Shown here piece after piece: positions 6,911 through 16,975 of a stretch of DNA of 41,411 nt (the first letter of the stretch is position 1; the number at the start of each line of letters is the position of its first letter). Location of the stretch: the NCBI GenBank assembly GCA_022792945.1, contig JAAWBZ010000011.1, positions 1 to 41,411 of the forward strand. Direction: 5' to 3'. Source of the stretch: Oscillospiraceae bacterium (GTDB lineage Bacteria; Bacillota; Clostridia; Oscillospirales; Oscillospiraceae). The position numbers and the translations under genes were made by a program. A model generated the notes under the pieces. The model had not been told where the DNA came from. It saw only the letters and a program-made list of their open reading frames with translations, and did not search any database.

Positions 6911-9853
6911 TCAGTCGATCAGGCAGCCGTACTGGTCCATGACCGTCAGAATCAGAATTTCCAGCGCGGCGGGGAGGCCGTTATTGGGGTCATCCAGGTC
7001 GTATTCCGCGGTCTGGCCGTCCAGGCGGACCAGGACGCGCCTGCCGCCCAGGGGCAGGAAGCCTGTATTCTCCGGACTCTCCTCCAGGCCGCGGCGGGTG
7101 TGGAAGAGGGTGAATTTATCCTTGTAGGGCGCGCTGTCGTAGGGACAGAACACAGCGCAGTTGCCGCACTCGTTGCACATCTGATCCACATGGAGGATCT
7201 GATGGCTGCCGTCAGGCAGGGCAATCACCACGTTGGCCCGGTTGGGGCAGACGTCGGCGCAGCACTGGCAGACGGTTTTGCACTGGAGGCAGCGCTCTCC
7301 CTCGCACTTGGCCGACTCCAGCAGGATGCCCTTCCGGGCCGCGGCGTCGGCGCGGCTGGCCGGATTCGGGGCTTCATAGGCGAACGTCTCATCCAGAACC
7401 GCCTGGGCAAAGCGGGCGGCGTCGGCGATGCCCTCCACCACCGTCGCGGGGCCGCGCAGGGCGTCGCCGCCCACGTAGACCTGCCCGTTGGCAAAGTTGG
7501 GCCGGCCCTTGAGGTCCACATACACGCCGTTGGCCGCCAGGACCGCGTCGTCCACCCGCTCGCCCACGGCGGAGATCACCGTGTCGCAGGGAATTTCCAC
7601 CGTCTCGCCGGTCTCCACCGGGCGGCGGCGTCCCGAGGCGTCCGGCTCGCCCAGCCGCATCCGATTGCACACCAGCCTGCCGTCTCCCTGGCGCACCGGG
7701 GAGACCAGCTCCAGGAACTGCACGCCGTCGGCCATGGCCAGCTCCAGCTCCTCGGCGTCGGCGGGCATATACTTGCGGGTGCGGCGGTAGACCAGCGTGG
7801 AAGATTTGGCCCCGGCCCGGAGGGCCAGACGCGCCGCATCCATGGCCGTATTGCCGCCGCCCACCACGGCCACATGGCCCAGCTCCTCGGTCTTTCCGGC
7901 CTTGGCCGCAGCCATCCAGGCGATGACGGGCCTGACGCTGCCGGGGATGTCCAGCCTGCCCGGTTTCCACGCGCCCACAGCCAGGAGGATATGGGTATAG
8001 CCCATCTCCTTCAGCTCCGTGGCCGAGGGGGCCGGCGCGCCCAGCCGGAGGTCCACGCCCAGCCTTTGCAGCATGGCGGCGTCCTGGTCAATGGCGCTGC
8101 CGGGGATGCGGAATTCCGGGATCACCTGCCGGACGACGCCGCCCAGCTGATTCGATTTCTCGTAGAGGGTCACGGACACCCCGGCGCGGGCCAGGAAATG
8201 GGCCGCGGCCATGCCGGTGGGACCGCCGCCGACAATGGCGGCCTTCCGGTCAATCCGGGTGCGGGCGGGCTTTTTCATTTTAGCCAGCACCGCGCCGAAG
8301 CCCCGCTCCGCCGCCGCCAGCTTGGCCTCGCGAATTTGTACAGGCCGGTCGTAGAAGTTCCGGGTGCACTTGTCCATACAGTGGTGGGCGCAGATGGTGC
8401 CGGTGATGAAGGGAAGAGGGTTTTTCTCCAGAATAACCTCCAGGGCTTCCTCATAGCGGCCCTGGCGGCCCAGCTCGATGTACGCAGGGATATCCTGCCC
8501 GATGGGGCAGCCGCCCTGGCAGGGGGCGGTGAAGCAGCTGAGCAGAGGCACCTTGTCCTCCAGCTTGCGCCGGGGCAGGGGCTTGACGGGCTTGCGGTGG
8601 CGGCGGTCCTCCCGCACGGCCTCGCTGAGCCGGGCTGCGGCGCGGCAGTCCACGCCGGTGAAGGGAGCGTAGGGCAGCTGCTCCAGCTTTTCGGCGATCT
8701 GGGTGAAGCGCTGATAGCCGCCAGGCTTCAGCTCCGTGGTGGCCATGGTGATGGGCCAGATGCCGGCCTCGAAGAGCTTGTCAATGTTGAAATAGTCCGC
8801 GCCGCCGGAGTAGGAAATGCGAAGCCGTCCGCCGAACTCCCCGGAGATGCGGCTGGCCATCTCGATGGTCAGGGGGAACAGGGAGCGCCCTGCCATGTAC
8901 ATCTCCTCCGAGGGCAACTCGCCCCGGGTGACGTCCACGGGGAAGGTGTTGGAGAGCTTGAGGCCGAATTCCAGCCCCTGCGCATCCGCCAGGGCCTGGA
9001 GGCGGCGGAACATGGGGATTGCGTCGGCGTACTGGAGGTCCTCCTGGAAGTGGTGCTGGTCAAAAGCAATGTAGTCGTAGCCCATGGAATCGAGGATGCT
9101 GCGGGCCGACTCATAGCCCAGAATGGTGGGATTGCACTTGACGAAGGTGTGCAGGTGCTTTTCCTTCAGCAGGTACGACGCGATCCGCTCGATCTCGTCC
9201 GGCGGGCAGCCGTGGAGGGTGGAGACGGTGACGCTGCGGGAGACGTTGGGGGAGATGGCGTCGATATAGGAGGTCTCTGCGGGGAAGAGGGTGCGCAGCT
9301 CCCGAAGGCATTCCTGGAAGATGGACGTGCAGGAGGCATCCGTCATATTGGTCAGGAAGGTGTCGATCTTCTTCCCCTGGATGCCCGCCAGGTCGTAGCC
9401 CACGGACATATTAAAGACAAAGCCGCCGCCGTCGCCCAGGCCGTAGAGCCGGGAGATCATCTTGATCGCGCACCAGGCCTTGACGTATTCCTCAAAGGCC
9501 TCCTCCACATACAGTTCCGTGGACCATTCGCAGTTGTAGCACTCGTCCTCGGCCAGGATGCAGGGCTTGCTGACGCAGGCAGCCAGCTCCGCGCCGTCCA
9601 TCTTCTGGACGGTTTTCAGCTCAAAGAACCGCGCGCCGGCGAAGTAGGCGGCGACGATGTTCTGGGAGAGCTGCGTAGCCGGCCCCGCGGCGGGGCCGAA
9701 GGGGGTCTCGATGCGCTCGCCGAAGATGGGAAGGGACTTGTGCCCGGCGGTATAGGGCCGGTGCACGCCGAACACGGAGCCTTCTCTCTGGTACTCCGCA
9801 GTGATCCAGCGCATCAGGCGGCGGAAGGGGATGGGCGTCATCCGTTCAGACAT
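6911..9853 (-). CDS. ygfK: YgfK: putative selenate reductase / purine-pathway Fe-S flavoprotein
   Basis: 980 residues. Domains in order: a dihydroorotate-dehydrogenase-like TIM-barrel part (about 40-400, with TPFGPAAGPATQLSQN-type core); a cysteine-rich segment 440-496 like the glutamate synthase small subunit; an FAD site IVGGGPTGMAA (540-550); an NAD(P)H site VVGGGNTAMDAA (663-674); an alpha-helical tail; and two 4Fe-4S ferredoxin motifs (Cys850-862 region and Cys893/896/899/903). The family is annotated in E. coli as putative selenate reductase and is found in anaerobic purine-degradation clusters with molybdenum hydroxylases. It is 15 bases downstream of ssnA, in one operon. The hydroxylase itself is not in the window. 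The name is secure; the exact reaction is not. Confidence 0.9.
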   Translation of the reverse strand: MSERMTPIPFRRLMRWITAEYQREGSVFGVHRPYTAGHKSLPIFGERIETPFGPAAGPATQLSQNIVAAYFAGARFFELKTVQKMDGAELAACVSKPCILAEDECYNCEWSTELYVEEAFEEYVKAWCAIKMISRLYGLGDGGGFVFNMSVGYDLAGIQGKKIDTFLTNMTDASCTSIFQECLRELRTLFPAETSYIDAISPNVSRSVTVSTLHGCPPDEIERIASYLLKEKHLHTFVKCNPTILGYESARSILDSMGYDYIAFDQHHFQEDLQYADAIPMFRRLQALADAQGLEFGLKLSNTFPVDVTRGELPSEEMYMAGRSLFPLTIEMASRISGEFGGRLRISYSGGADYFNIDKLFEAGIWPITMATTELKPGGYQRFTQIAEKLEQLPYAPFTGVDCRAAARLSEAVREDRRHRKPVKPLPRRKLEDKVPLLSCFTAPCQGGCPIGQDIPAYIELGRQGRYEEALEVILEKNPLPFITGTICAHHCMDKCTRNFYDRPVQIREAKLAAAERGFGAVLAKMKKPARTRIDRKAAIVGGGPTGMAAAHFLARAGVSVTLYEKSNQLGGVVRQVIPEFRIPGSAIDQDAAMLQRLGVDLRLGAPAPSATELKEMGYTHILLAVGAWKPGRLDIPGSVRPVIAWMAAAKAGKTEELGHVAVVGGGNTAMDAARLALRAGAKSSTLVYRRTRKYMPADAEELELAMADGVQFLELVSPVRQGDGRLVCNRMRLGEPDASGRRRPVETGETVEIPCDTVISAVGERVDDAVLAANGVYVDLKGRPNFANGQVYVGGDALRGPATVVEGIADAARFAQAVLDETFAYEAPNPASRADAAARKGILLESAKCEGERCLQCKTVCQCCADVCPNRANVVIALPDGSHQILHVDQMCNECGNCAVFCPYDSAPYKDKFTLFHTRRGLEESPENTGFLPLGGRRVLVRLDGQTAEYDLDDPNNGLPAALEILILTVMDQYGCLID

Positions 9854-9868
9854 GGCAGGTTCCTCCTC

Positions 9869-11215
9869 TTAATAAGTGGTGTGGTTCAGCTCGCCCCAGA
9901 GCTTTTTGGATTCCTCCAGGATATGGGCGTTGACCGCTTCCTCGTCCACGCCCACCAGCTGGCGGTCCAGCATTTTCAGATCGCCGCCGATGATGGTGGT
10001 CTGGCACTGCCGGCCGGTCATGCCGAAGAGCATATGCCCGTCGATGTTGGCGTCGGAGAAGGGGGTGAAGGGCTTGTAGTCCATGACGATGATGTCCGCC
10101 GCCGCGCCGGGCTTCAAAACGCCCAGGGGGGCGTCGAAATATTGGGCGGCGATCCTGGCGTTGTTCTGGAAGAGCATCGCGGTGACCTCGCCCCAGCCCA
10201 CGTTGGGCATACAGGCGTTGTGCCGCTGGATGGTCAGGGCCGCCTTGAGGGATTCCAGCATATCGTTGGTATACGCGTCGGTGCCCAGGCCCACCAGGAT
10301 GCCGTGTTTGAACAATTGCAGCACCGGAGAGCAGCCCACGGCGTTGCCCATGTTGGACTCAGGGTTGTTGACGCACATGGTGCCGGTCTCGGCGATCAGC
10401 TCCATCTCAGCGGTGTTGACGTGGATGCAGTGGCCCAGCATGGTCTTGGGTCCTAAAATCCCGTGGTCCTGGAGGCGCTGCACCGGACGGCGGCCGTAGT
10501 TCTGGAGGGAGTCGTAGACGTCGTTCATGCCCTCGGAGACGTGAATGTGATAGCCGGTGCGGCCGTTGTTGGCCTCGGCCATGCGCTCGAAGGTCTTATC
10601 GGAGATGGTGAACAGCGCGTGGCCGCCGAACATGGCTGCGAGCATCGGGTCCTGCTCTTTTTCGCACCAGGAGATGAAATCTGCGTTCTCCCGGATGGCC
10701 TGGAGGCACTTTTCCTCGCCGTCGCGGTCGGAGACCTCGTAGCACAGGCACGAGCGGACGCCGAATTCCTTGGCGGACCTGGCGATCTCAAAGAGCGAGC
10801 CGGGGATCTCGCAGAAGGAGGCGTGGTGGTCAAAGATGGTGCCCACGCCCTGCTTGATGCAGTCGAGGTACAGCGCGTCCGCCGACGCCCGGGTCCCCGC
10901 CAGGGTCAGGTGCCGGTCGATGTACCACCACTGGCCGTCCAGGACCTCGTAGAAATTGGTGGGATTGTACCCGCTGATGGACAGGCCCCGGGCCAGGGCG
11001 GAGTAGATGTGGGTGTGGGCGTTGATGAAGGCGGGCATGATGACGCCGCCCCGGGCGTCGATGGCCTTGGCCTGGGGGTACTGGGCGCGCAGGGCTGCCT
11101 CGTCCCCCGCTGCGAGGATCGCTGCGCCGTCGTAGACCACCGCGCCCTTCTCAAAATAGGGATGCTCCGGGTCCCGGGTGATGAGCCGTCCGTTTGTCAG
11201 AATATACATTTGCAA
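9869..11215 (-). CDS. ssnA: SsnA amidohydrolase family protein
   Basis: 448 residues. Metal-dependent amidohydrolase related to guanine and cytosine deaminases. The metal site motif NAHTHIYSALARG has His67 and His69. Later come HIHVSEG and a HCIHVN histidine motif, and the aspartate motif GLGTDAYTNDM. The C-terminal composite sandwich (LGVLKPGAAADIIVMDY) is typical. SsnA accompanies YgfK and selenium/molybdenum-dependent hydroxylases in purine-use clusters, so hydrolysis of a purine-type ring or amidine is likely but unproven. The AGGAGG ribosome site is directly upstream, and an attenuator-like leader precedes it. Confidence 0.9.
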   Translation of the reverse strand: MQMYILTNGRLITRDPEHPYFEKGAVVYDGAAILAAGDEAALRAQYPQAKAIDARGGVIMPAFINAHTHIYSALARGLSISGYNPTNFYEVLDGQWWYIDRHLTLAGTRASADALYLDCIKQGVGTIFDHHASFCEIPGSLFEIARSAKEFGVRSCLCYEVSDRDGEEKCLQAIRENADFISWCEKEQDPMLAAMFGGHALFTISDKTFERMAEANNGRTGYHIHVSEGMNDVYDSLQNYGRRPVQRLQDHGILGPKTMLGHCIHVNTAEMELIAETGTMCVNNPESNMGNAVGCSPVLQLFKHGILVGLGTDAYTNDMLESLKAALTIQRHNACMPNVGWGEVTAMLFQNNARIAAQYFDAPLGVLKPGAAADIIVMDYKPFTPFSDANIDGHMLFGMTGRQCQTTIIGGDLKMLDRQLVGVDEEAVNAHILEESKKLWGELNHTTY

Positions 11216-11235
11216 GCCTCCTCTTTAAGAATAAC

Positions 11236-11345
11236 AAAAAATGTTTCAAACCCAGCTTCGGTTTGAAACACTCCAGCGCAGCGCCGAGTGATAGTTGCAG
11301 CCCGTGCGCGCGGCACTTCGTTACAGCTACCAGTCTTAGATTGTA
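11236..11345 (-). promoter_or_regulatory. ssnA leader with intrinsic terminator (riboswitch or attenuator candidate)
   Basis: Between the promoter and ssnA lie about 130 bases of transcribed leader. Its last element is a perfect 10-bp stem (GTTTCAAACC / GGTTTGAAAC, 11269-11243) followed by ATTTTTT, a textbook terminator placed 20-odd bases before the ribosome site. Upstream the RNA can form AGCTAC/GTAGCT, GTGC/GCAC and CACTC/GAGTG helices; the last abuts the terminator stem and shares a base with it. I cannot match it to a known class. Control of ssnA-ygfK by premature termination is a strong inference; the ligand is unknown. Confidence 0.6.
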
Positions 11346-11350
11346 GCTCT

Positions 11351-11379
11351 ATTGTACGACAGCGCGCGGGAAAATGCAA
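11351..11379 (-). promoter_or_regulatory. ssnA-ygfK promoter
   Basis: Minus-strand TTGCAT (11379-11374), 17-base spacer, TACAAT (11356-11351). Transcription would begin near 11344, giving the long leader described above. Confidence 0.75.
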
Positions 11380-11676
11380 CTAAAATTTTACGCTGCCGGC
11401 GGTTTTTCTGTGCAAAACCACCGGGGTGTCCCCCAGAGATGGAGCATCTGCCCGCGGTGCTCCGGGAGAGGTGGACATTTTGCACAAAGCCGTCGCGCGC
11501 CCCGCCGCCGCCGGAAACTTCGGCGCGTCAGCGCGCCAAAGCGATTTTGTAAAAAGGTTTTAAAAAAACGAGACCGCCTGTAAAAACCTCAGGAAACCCC
11601 TGGAAAAACTACAGAAAGAGAGCAATGTGCACACGTCTAAAAACCGGGAAAGGCTGGATTTTGTCTGCTTTTCCAA
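11380..11676. other. Intergenic region between divergent ssnA and gdhA
   Basis: No gene is seen. The part near 11530-11640 is rich in A. A small hairpin GGCGCG/CGCGCC lies near 11530. I see no further recognisable operator. Confidence 0.4.
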
Positions 11677-11705
11677 TTGTCTCCGACGCTGTGCGGCGCT
11701 ATAAT
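11677..11705 (+). promoter_or_regulatory. gdhA promoter
   Basis: TTGTCT (11677-11682), 17-base spacer, perfect TATAAT (11700-11705), about 62 bases before the start codon chosen for gdhA. Confidence 0.8.
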
Positions 11706-11707
11706 AA

Positions 11708-13114
<1,407 letters not shown>

Positions 13115-13130
13115 AGGACAGACGGCTTTG

Positions 13131-13169
13131 AAAACCGCCCCAGGGGGCTTCCCCGGGGCGGTTTTGTTC
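13131..13169 (+). terminator. Intrinsic terminator of gdhA
   Basis: An 11-bp GC-rich stem AAAACCGCCCC / GGGGCGGTTTT followed by GTTCT, starting 17 bases after the gdhA stop. Confidence 0.85.
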
Positions 13170-13182
13170 TGCACCGGCGATA

Positions 13183-13211
13183 TTGACATCCATACACTTC
13201 TCTGGTAAAAT
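13183..13211 (+). promoter_or_regulatory. Promoter of the FIST-MCP operon
   Basis: Perfect TTGACA (13183-13188), 17-base spacer, TAAAAT (13206-13211), about 45 bases upstream of the FIST gene. Confidence 0.85.
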
Positions 13212-13255
13212 ATACACATATACATATTTCTAATGACGCTGTAGGGGGAAACGCC

Positions 13256-14311
13256 ATGAAGCAGACTTTTGGCATGAGCCAGCGGGGAGACCTGGACGAG
13301 GCGCTCCGGGGAATCTCACAGCCGCAGTTTTTAATGATGATCTCCAACCCAAAGCAGTTTGACGCGCATGTGGCCATGCTGGAAAAGCGCTTTCCAGGCG
13401 TGCCCAGCATCGGCTGCGTCGGGATGGGCTACCGGCTGGAGGTGGCGGAAAACGGTGTGGCGGTGGTCGCGTTTTCCGACGGTGTGGCTGCGGTAGCCAA
13501 CGTACTCGAGCAGGCGTCCACTATGCCGGTGAAGTACATACAGCGCATGGAGGACGATGTGCAGCGGCTGGGCGGCACCGGCCGGGATACGGTGTGCATC
13601 GACTTTTGCGCCGGCAACGATGCCTGCGTGCTCACAACAGTCTATACCGTCCTGCGCCGGCGGGGCATCGGCCTGATGGGCGGCACCGGCGGTGAGGGGC
13701 GCGTGGCGGCCAACGGGCGGATCTATGAGGACGCGGTGGCCTATGCCCTGGTGCGCAATCTGGGCGGCCGGGTCAAGACCTATAAGGAAAATATCTACCG
13801 CCAGATGGAGGGCTATCGCTTTGTCGCCTCCAACACCAACCGTGCCAGCTACCTCATTGGCTCGCTCAACGGCAAGAGCGCCAAGCAGGTGTACAAGGAG
13901 ATTCTCCACGTCTCTGACGAGGAAATCCTCACCCGGACCTTCCAGAATCCGTTCGGCAAGCTCAACGGAGACGACGTCTATATCATCTCTATCAAGGACA
14001 TTCAGGGCGGCGCGCTGACCTGCTACCGGCAGGTGAACGACTCGGATGTGCTGGTGCTGATGGAGCTGGGGGACTTCCGCGCCACCGTGCAGGAGACCAT
14101 CCGGCGCATCAATCATGAGTTTCCGCGGCGCTCGGCGGTCTTTTCGGTGAATTGTCTGTTCCGCTACAAGCTGTTCACCGAGCGGGGCTATATGCAGAAT
14201 TACCTGCGGGACATGTCGGCGCTGGGCAACCACGTCGGGTTCGTTGGCTACGGCGAGCACTACAACGACCGCTTTGTGAACCAGTCCATGTCCTGTGTGG
14301 TCTTTGAATGA
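13256..14311 (+). CDS. FIST N/C domain sensory protein
   Basis: 351 residues, no signal peptide or membrane segment, so cytoplasmic. The sequence fits the FIST pair: an N-terminal domain (about 15-200) with SIGCVGMGYR and GLMGGTGGEGR glycine turns, and a C-terminal domain (about 215-345) beginning with SAKQVYKEILHVSDEE and ending in NVSM-like QSMSCVVFE. FIST domains are predicted small-ligand sensors, often linked to chemotaxis or signalling proteins. The next gene is a chemotaxis transducer 14 bases downstream, so FIST may be its separate sensor subunit. A GGGGGAAA ribosome site precedes the ATG. Confidence 0.85.
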   Translation: MKQTFGMSQRGDLDEALRGISQPQFLMMISNPKQFDAHVAMLEKRFPGVPSIGCVGMGYRLEVAENGVAVVAFSDGVAAVANVLEQASTMPVKYIQRMEDDVQRLGGTGRDTVCIDFCAGNDACVLTTVYTVLRRRGIGLMGGTGGEGRVAANGRIYEDAVAYALVRNLGGRVKTYKENIYRQMEGYRFVASNTNRASYLIGSLNGKSAKQVYKEILHVSDEEILTRTFQNPFGKLNGDDVYIISIKDIQGGALTCYRQVNDSDVLVLMELGDFRATVQETIRRINHEFPRRSAVFSVNCLFRYKLFTERGYMQNYLRDMSALGNHVGFVGYGEHYNDRFVNQSMSCVVFE

Positions 14312-14325
14312 GGGAGGGGACGGCT

Positions 14326-15264
14326 ATGCTGAGGAAACGGAAAGAACGCGCCGCGCAGGCACAGGAGCCGCAGGGGCTGTACCCGGTGCTGCACGTCGCA
14401 GGCAGTCTGAAGGCGTACCAGCAGGAGCTGGTGAAGAAGGAGGTTGCCTCCCTGTGGGAGCTGAACCAGGTGGAGAGCTCCTTCAAGGACGTTTTAAAGG
14501 AGGGCGACCGCTTTCAGTCCAAGCTGCAGGACCTGGGCGCGTCTTTCGCCAACATCAACGAGACCGCCGGACAATTCGGCCAGGTGCGCGGGGAGATCGG
14601 ACAATCGGTCCAGGCGGCCCGGGGGCAGATGGAGGAGCTGGAGCAGACCTCGGTACAGGTCCAGCAGTCCTACGACGCCATGACAGGGACCTTCAGCCAG
14701 CTGGCTGAGGCTATCCGCGGCATCCAGCAGTCCATGGGCAAGATCGTCTCCATCGCCGAGCAGACCAACATCCTGGCCATCAACGCCGCCATTGAGGCGG
14801 CCCGGGCCGGCGCCGAGGGGCGGAGCTTTGCCGCGGTGGCGACGCAGGTGAAGAAGCTGGCCGAGGAGATCAAGGACCTGGCCGGCGAGGTGGACGGCGG
14901 TGTAGGCGAGGTGGAAACGCGCGCCGGGGAGCTGAGCCGCTCCATTGCCGCCTCGCAGCATACTCTGGGCCAGAACGCCGGCATCGTCAGCGAGGCGGAG
15001 GGCAGCTTTGGAAAGATCACGGCGGCGGCGGAGGGCGCCATGGAGGTGCAGACCGGCATCGCTGCGGTCATCGACGCCGCGCAGCAGGAGCTGGCGCTTT
15101 TGTGCCAGTTCTTCGACCGGATCAAGGGGCAGTACCAGGAGGTCGTCCGGCATATCGACTCCGCCAGCCGCCTGGGCACCACCAAGAGCGCCATGTTCGA
15201 GGATATGGACAACATGATCTCCCAGCTCCCGCCTATCATCGGCGAGCTGGAGGCAAAGGGATAA
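14326..15264 (+). CDS. Soluble methyl-accepting chemotaxis-type signalling protein
   Basis: 312 residues from the ATG at 14326, which has GAGGGAGGGG upstream; an in-frame ATG at 14308 overlaps the previous stop and lacks a site. No membrane helix is seen. It is predicted to be a long alpha-helical coiled coil, with the conserved MCP hairpin tip at about 145-185 (EQTNILAINAAIEAARAG...FAAVATQVKKLAEE), the CheA/CheW contact region. There is no ligand-binding domain of its own, consistent with the upstream FIST protein acting as sensor. No other chemotaxis gene is in the window, so its partners are elsewhere or it serves another signalling role. Confidence 0.88.
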   Translation: MLRKRKERAAQAQEPQGLYPVLHVAGSLKAYQQELVKKEVASLWELNQVESSFKDVLKEGDRFQSKLQDLGASFANINETAGQFGQVRGEIGQSVQAARGQMEELEQTSVQVQQSYDAMTGTFSQLAEAIRGIQQSMGKIVSIAEQTNILAINAAIEAARAGAEGRSFAAVATQVKKLAEEIKDLAGEVDGGVGEVETRAGELSRSIAASQHTLGQNAGIVSEAEGSFGKITAAAEGAMEVQTGIAAVIDAAQQELALLCQFFDRIKGQYQEVVRHIDSASRLGTTKSAMFEDMDNMISQLPPIIGELEAKG

Positions 15265-15298
15265 GAAGGAAGGTGCGCTGGGGCGCACCTTCCTTCTT
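15263..15298 (+). terminator. Terminator of the FIST-MCP operon
   Basis: A perfect 16-bp stem, arms AAGAAGGAAGGTGCGC and its complement, with a four-base loop. The stop codon of the MCP gene overlaps the first stem bases. The descending arm is pyrimidine-rich but no long T-run follows. Confidence 0.75.
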
Positions 15299-15335
15299 GG
15301 AGGATTTCTTGAACCTGTAAGCGCCGCGGGACAGC

Positions 15336-15364
15336 TTGCATTTTTACGCGCCCTGTGGTATGAT
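15336..15364 (+). promoter_or_regulatory. Promoter of the SLH protein gene
   Basis: TTGCAT (15336-15341), 17-base spacer, TATGAT (15359-15364), about 45 bases before the start codon at 15411. Confidence 0.75.
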
Positions 15365-15410
15365 GAACATGCAGAATTTCCTGAGAAGAAGTGAAAAGGA
15401 GTGCATTTGT

Positions 15411-16568
15411 ATGAAAAAAAGACCGGTTTTCCTGGCACTGGCGGTGCTGCTGGCGCTGGCGCTGTGCGTGCCGGCGCTGGCGGCGGACTACACGTTCACG
15501 GACCGCAGCGGCAATACGCGCACAGTCAAGGACGGGGAGTATTCCTTCGCCACGCGGGTGGTGGAATTCACACCCGGTGATCCCTGGACCGATCACGCGG
15601 GCAGTCAGGATGCCGACGCCGTCCTGGGCCAGCCGGATTACGAGAAGGAGGATACCTACCAGGCCATGAGCCTGGGCGCAGGCGGCGTTCTGGTGCTGGA
15701 GTTCGACGTGAACATTGTGGACGGCGAGGGCGACGACATCTATGTCTTTGAGGTCGGCCCCGCGGCGGAGGCCACCCGGGTGGAGGTCAGCGCAGATCTC
15801 AAAACGTGGTACGAGGTGGGCACCGCCCAGGGCGAGACCGCCGGCGTGGACCTGCACGGCAAGGCGCCCGAGGACGGCCGCTTCCGCTATGTCCGCCTCA
15901 CCGATTTGAAGGAGTACCCTCGCGGTGATTGGCCCGGCGCGGACATCGACGCGATTCTGGCGCTGAACTCCAAGCCCGTCACCAACGCCTGGGCCGAGAA
16001 CGAAATCGACCGGGCGCAGGAGTACGGCCTCATCCCGGAGATTCTGGAGGGCGCGGTGCTGACCGAGCCCATCACCCGGCTGGAGTTTGCCGCCGTGGCG
16101 GTCAAGACCTATGAAAAGCTCTCCGGCACTGCGGCGCTGCCCGCCACGGTGAATCCCTTTGCCGACTGCGCCGACGTGGAGATGCTCAAGGCGTATAATT
16201 TAAATGTGGCCGTGGGCGTCGGGCCGGACCGTTTTGCGCCGGACGAGCTGCTCAACCGCGAGCAGGCAGCCACCATGCTCACCCGGGTCTTTAAACGGGC
16301 TACCATGCCCGGCTGGAGCTTTGCCGAGGACAGCAGCTTCCCGCTGAGCTACGTCAGTCCGGCTCTCTTCGCCGACGACAGCCAGATCTCCGCCTGGGCC
16401 AGGGAGAGCGTGTACTTCATGGCGGCCAACGGCATCATCACCGGCATGGGCGATAACCGCTTCGCCCCGTCCAACGCCACCTCCGCCCAAGTTGCCGCCC
16501 GCTACGCCAACGCCACCCGCGAGCAGGCCCTGGTCATCGCGGTGCGGATGGTGGAGAACTTGTCCTGA
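15411..16568 (+). CDS. Secreted protein with three SLH repeats
   Basis: 385 residues from the ATG at 15411 (AAAGGAG upstream). Residues 1-24 are a signal peptide ending PALAA. Residues about 25-190 form a beta-rich domain with acidic loops (DVNIVDGEGDDIYVFEVG, RYVRLTDLKEY) like a discoidin-type or PEP-CTERM-type carbohydrate-binding fold. The rest is three S-layer homology repeats (about 193-240, 250-297, 322-385) with the RFAPDELLNREQAATML and RFAPSNATSAQVAA signatures, which anchor proteins to pyruvylated cell-wall polymer. Likely a cell-surface binding protein. Precise ligand unknown. Confidence 0.85.
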   Translation: MKKRPVFLALAVLLALALCVPALAADYTFTDRSGNTRTVKDGEYSFATRVVEFTPGDPWTDHAGSQDADAVLGQPDYEKEDTYQAMSLGAGGVLVLEFDVNIVDGEGDDIYVFEVGPAAEATRVEVSADLKTWYEVGTAQGETAGVDLHGKAPEDGRFRYVRLTDLKEYPRGDWPGADIDAILALNSKPVTNAWAENEIDRAQEYGLIPEILEGAVLTEPITRLEFAAVAVKTYEKLSGTAALPATVNPFADCADVEMLKAYNLNVAVGVGPDRFAPDELLNREQAATMLTRVFKRATMPGWSFAEDSSFPLSYVSPALFADDSQISAWARESVYFMAANGIITGMGDNRFAPSNATSAQVAARYANATREQALVIAVRMVENLS

Positions 16569-16975
16569 ACTGGCGAATCTGTCCGGCCTGTGCTACATCA
16601 ACCGGGAGAGCAAGGACGCCGCTCGTATTACAATGAACACCGCCAGCGTGAGTATGTATGGCTGGATCAGATGGAAGAGACATCGCCCAGATGCGGAAAA
16701 TCGTGCTGACAGATACAGAGCGGTTCGCATACAGCGGTTATTTCGCCTACCGCTCATTCCGCAGCTATGGTGGTGAGAAATTGACACTGTGGAATTGGGA
16801 TTCGGCTCCCGAAAGGGGTCCAGGGCGCTTATGGCGCAGTCAAACACCACCTGTCCGGTTATGGGAAACGATGAGATGGCGATGCACGAAACCACGGCAT
16901 TGACGGCGAAGTGGAATGTGTATCTCTGTTTGCCTGACCTGAGCGCAGCTGTACTGATCGCAGGGGCCTATGCTT
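16569..16975. other. Decayed sequence, start of a mobile-element graveyard
   Basis: Only short open frames. One plus-strand reading near 16625-16675 gives YYNEHRQREYVWLDQMEE, which looks like a small accessory protein of conjugative elements, but stops follow at once. GC content falls relative to the neighbouring genes. I infer degraded foreign DNA. Confidence 0.35.

Noticed and set aside
7100-10456. A plus-strand open frame of over 1,100 codons opposite ygfK and ssnA
   Set aside because: It is antisense to two well-conserved genes, has no family resemblance and results from the high-GC third-position bias that removes stops on the opposite strand.
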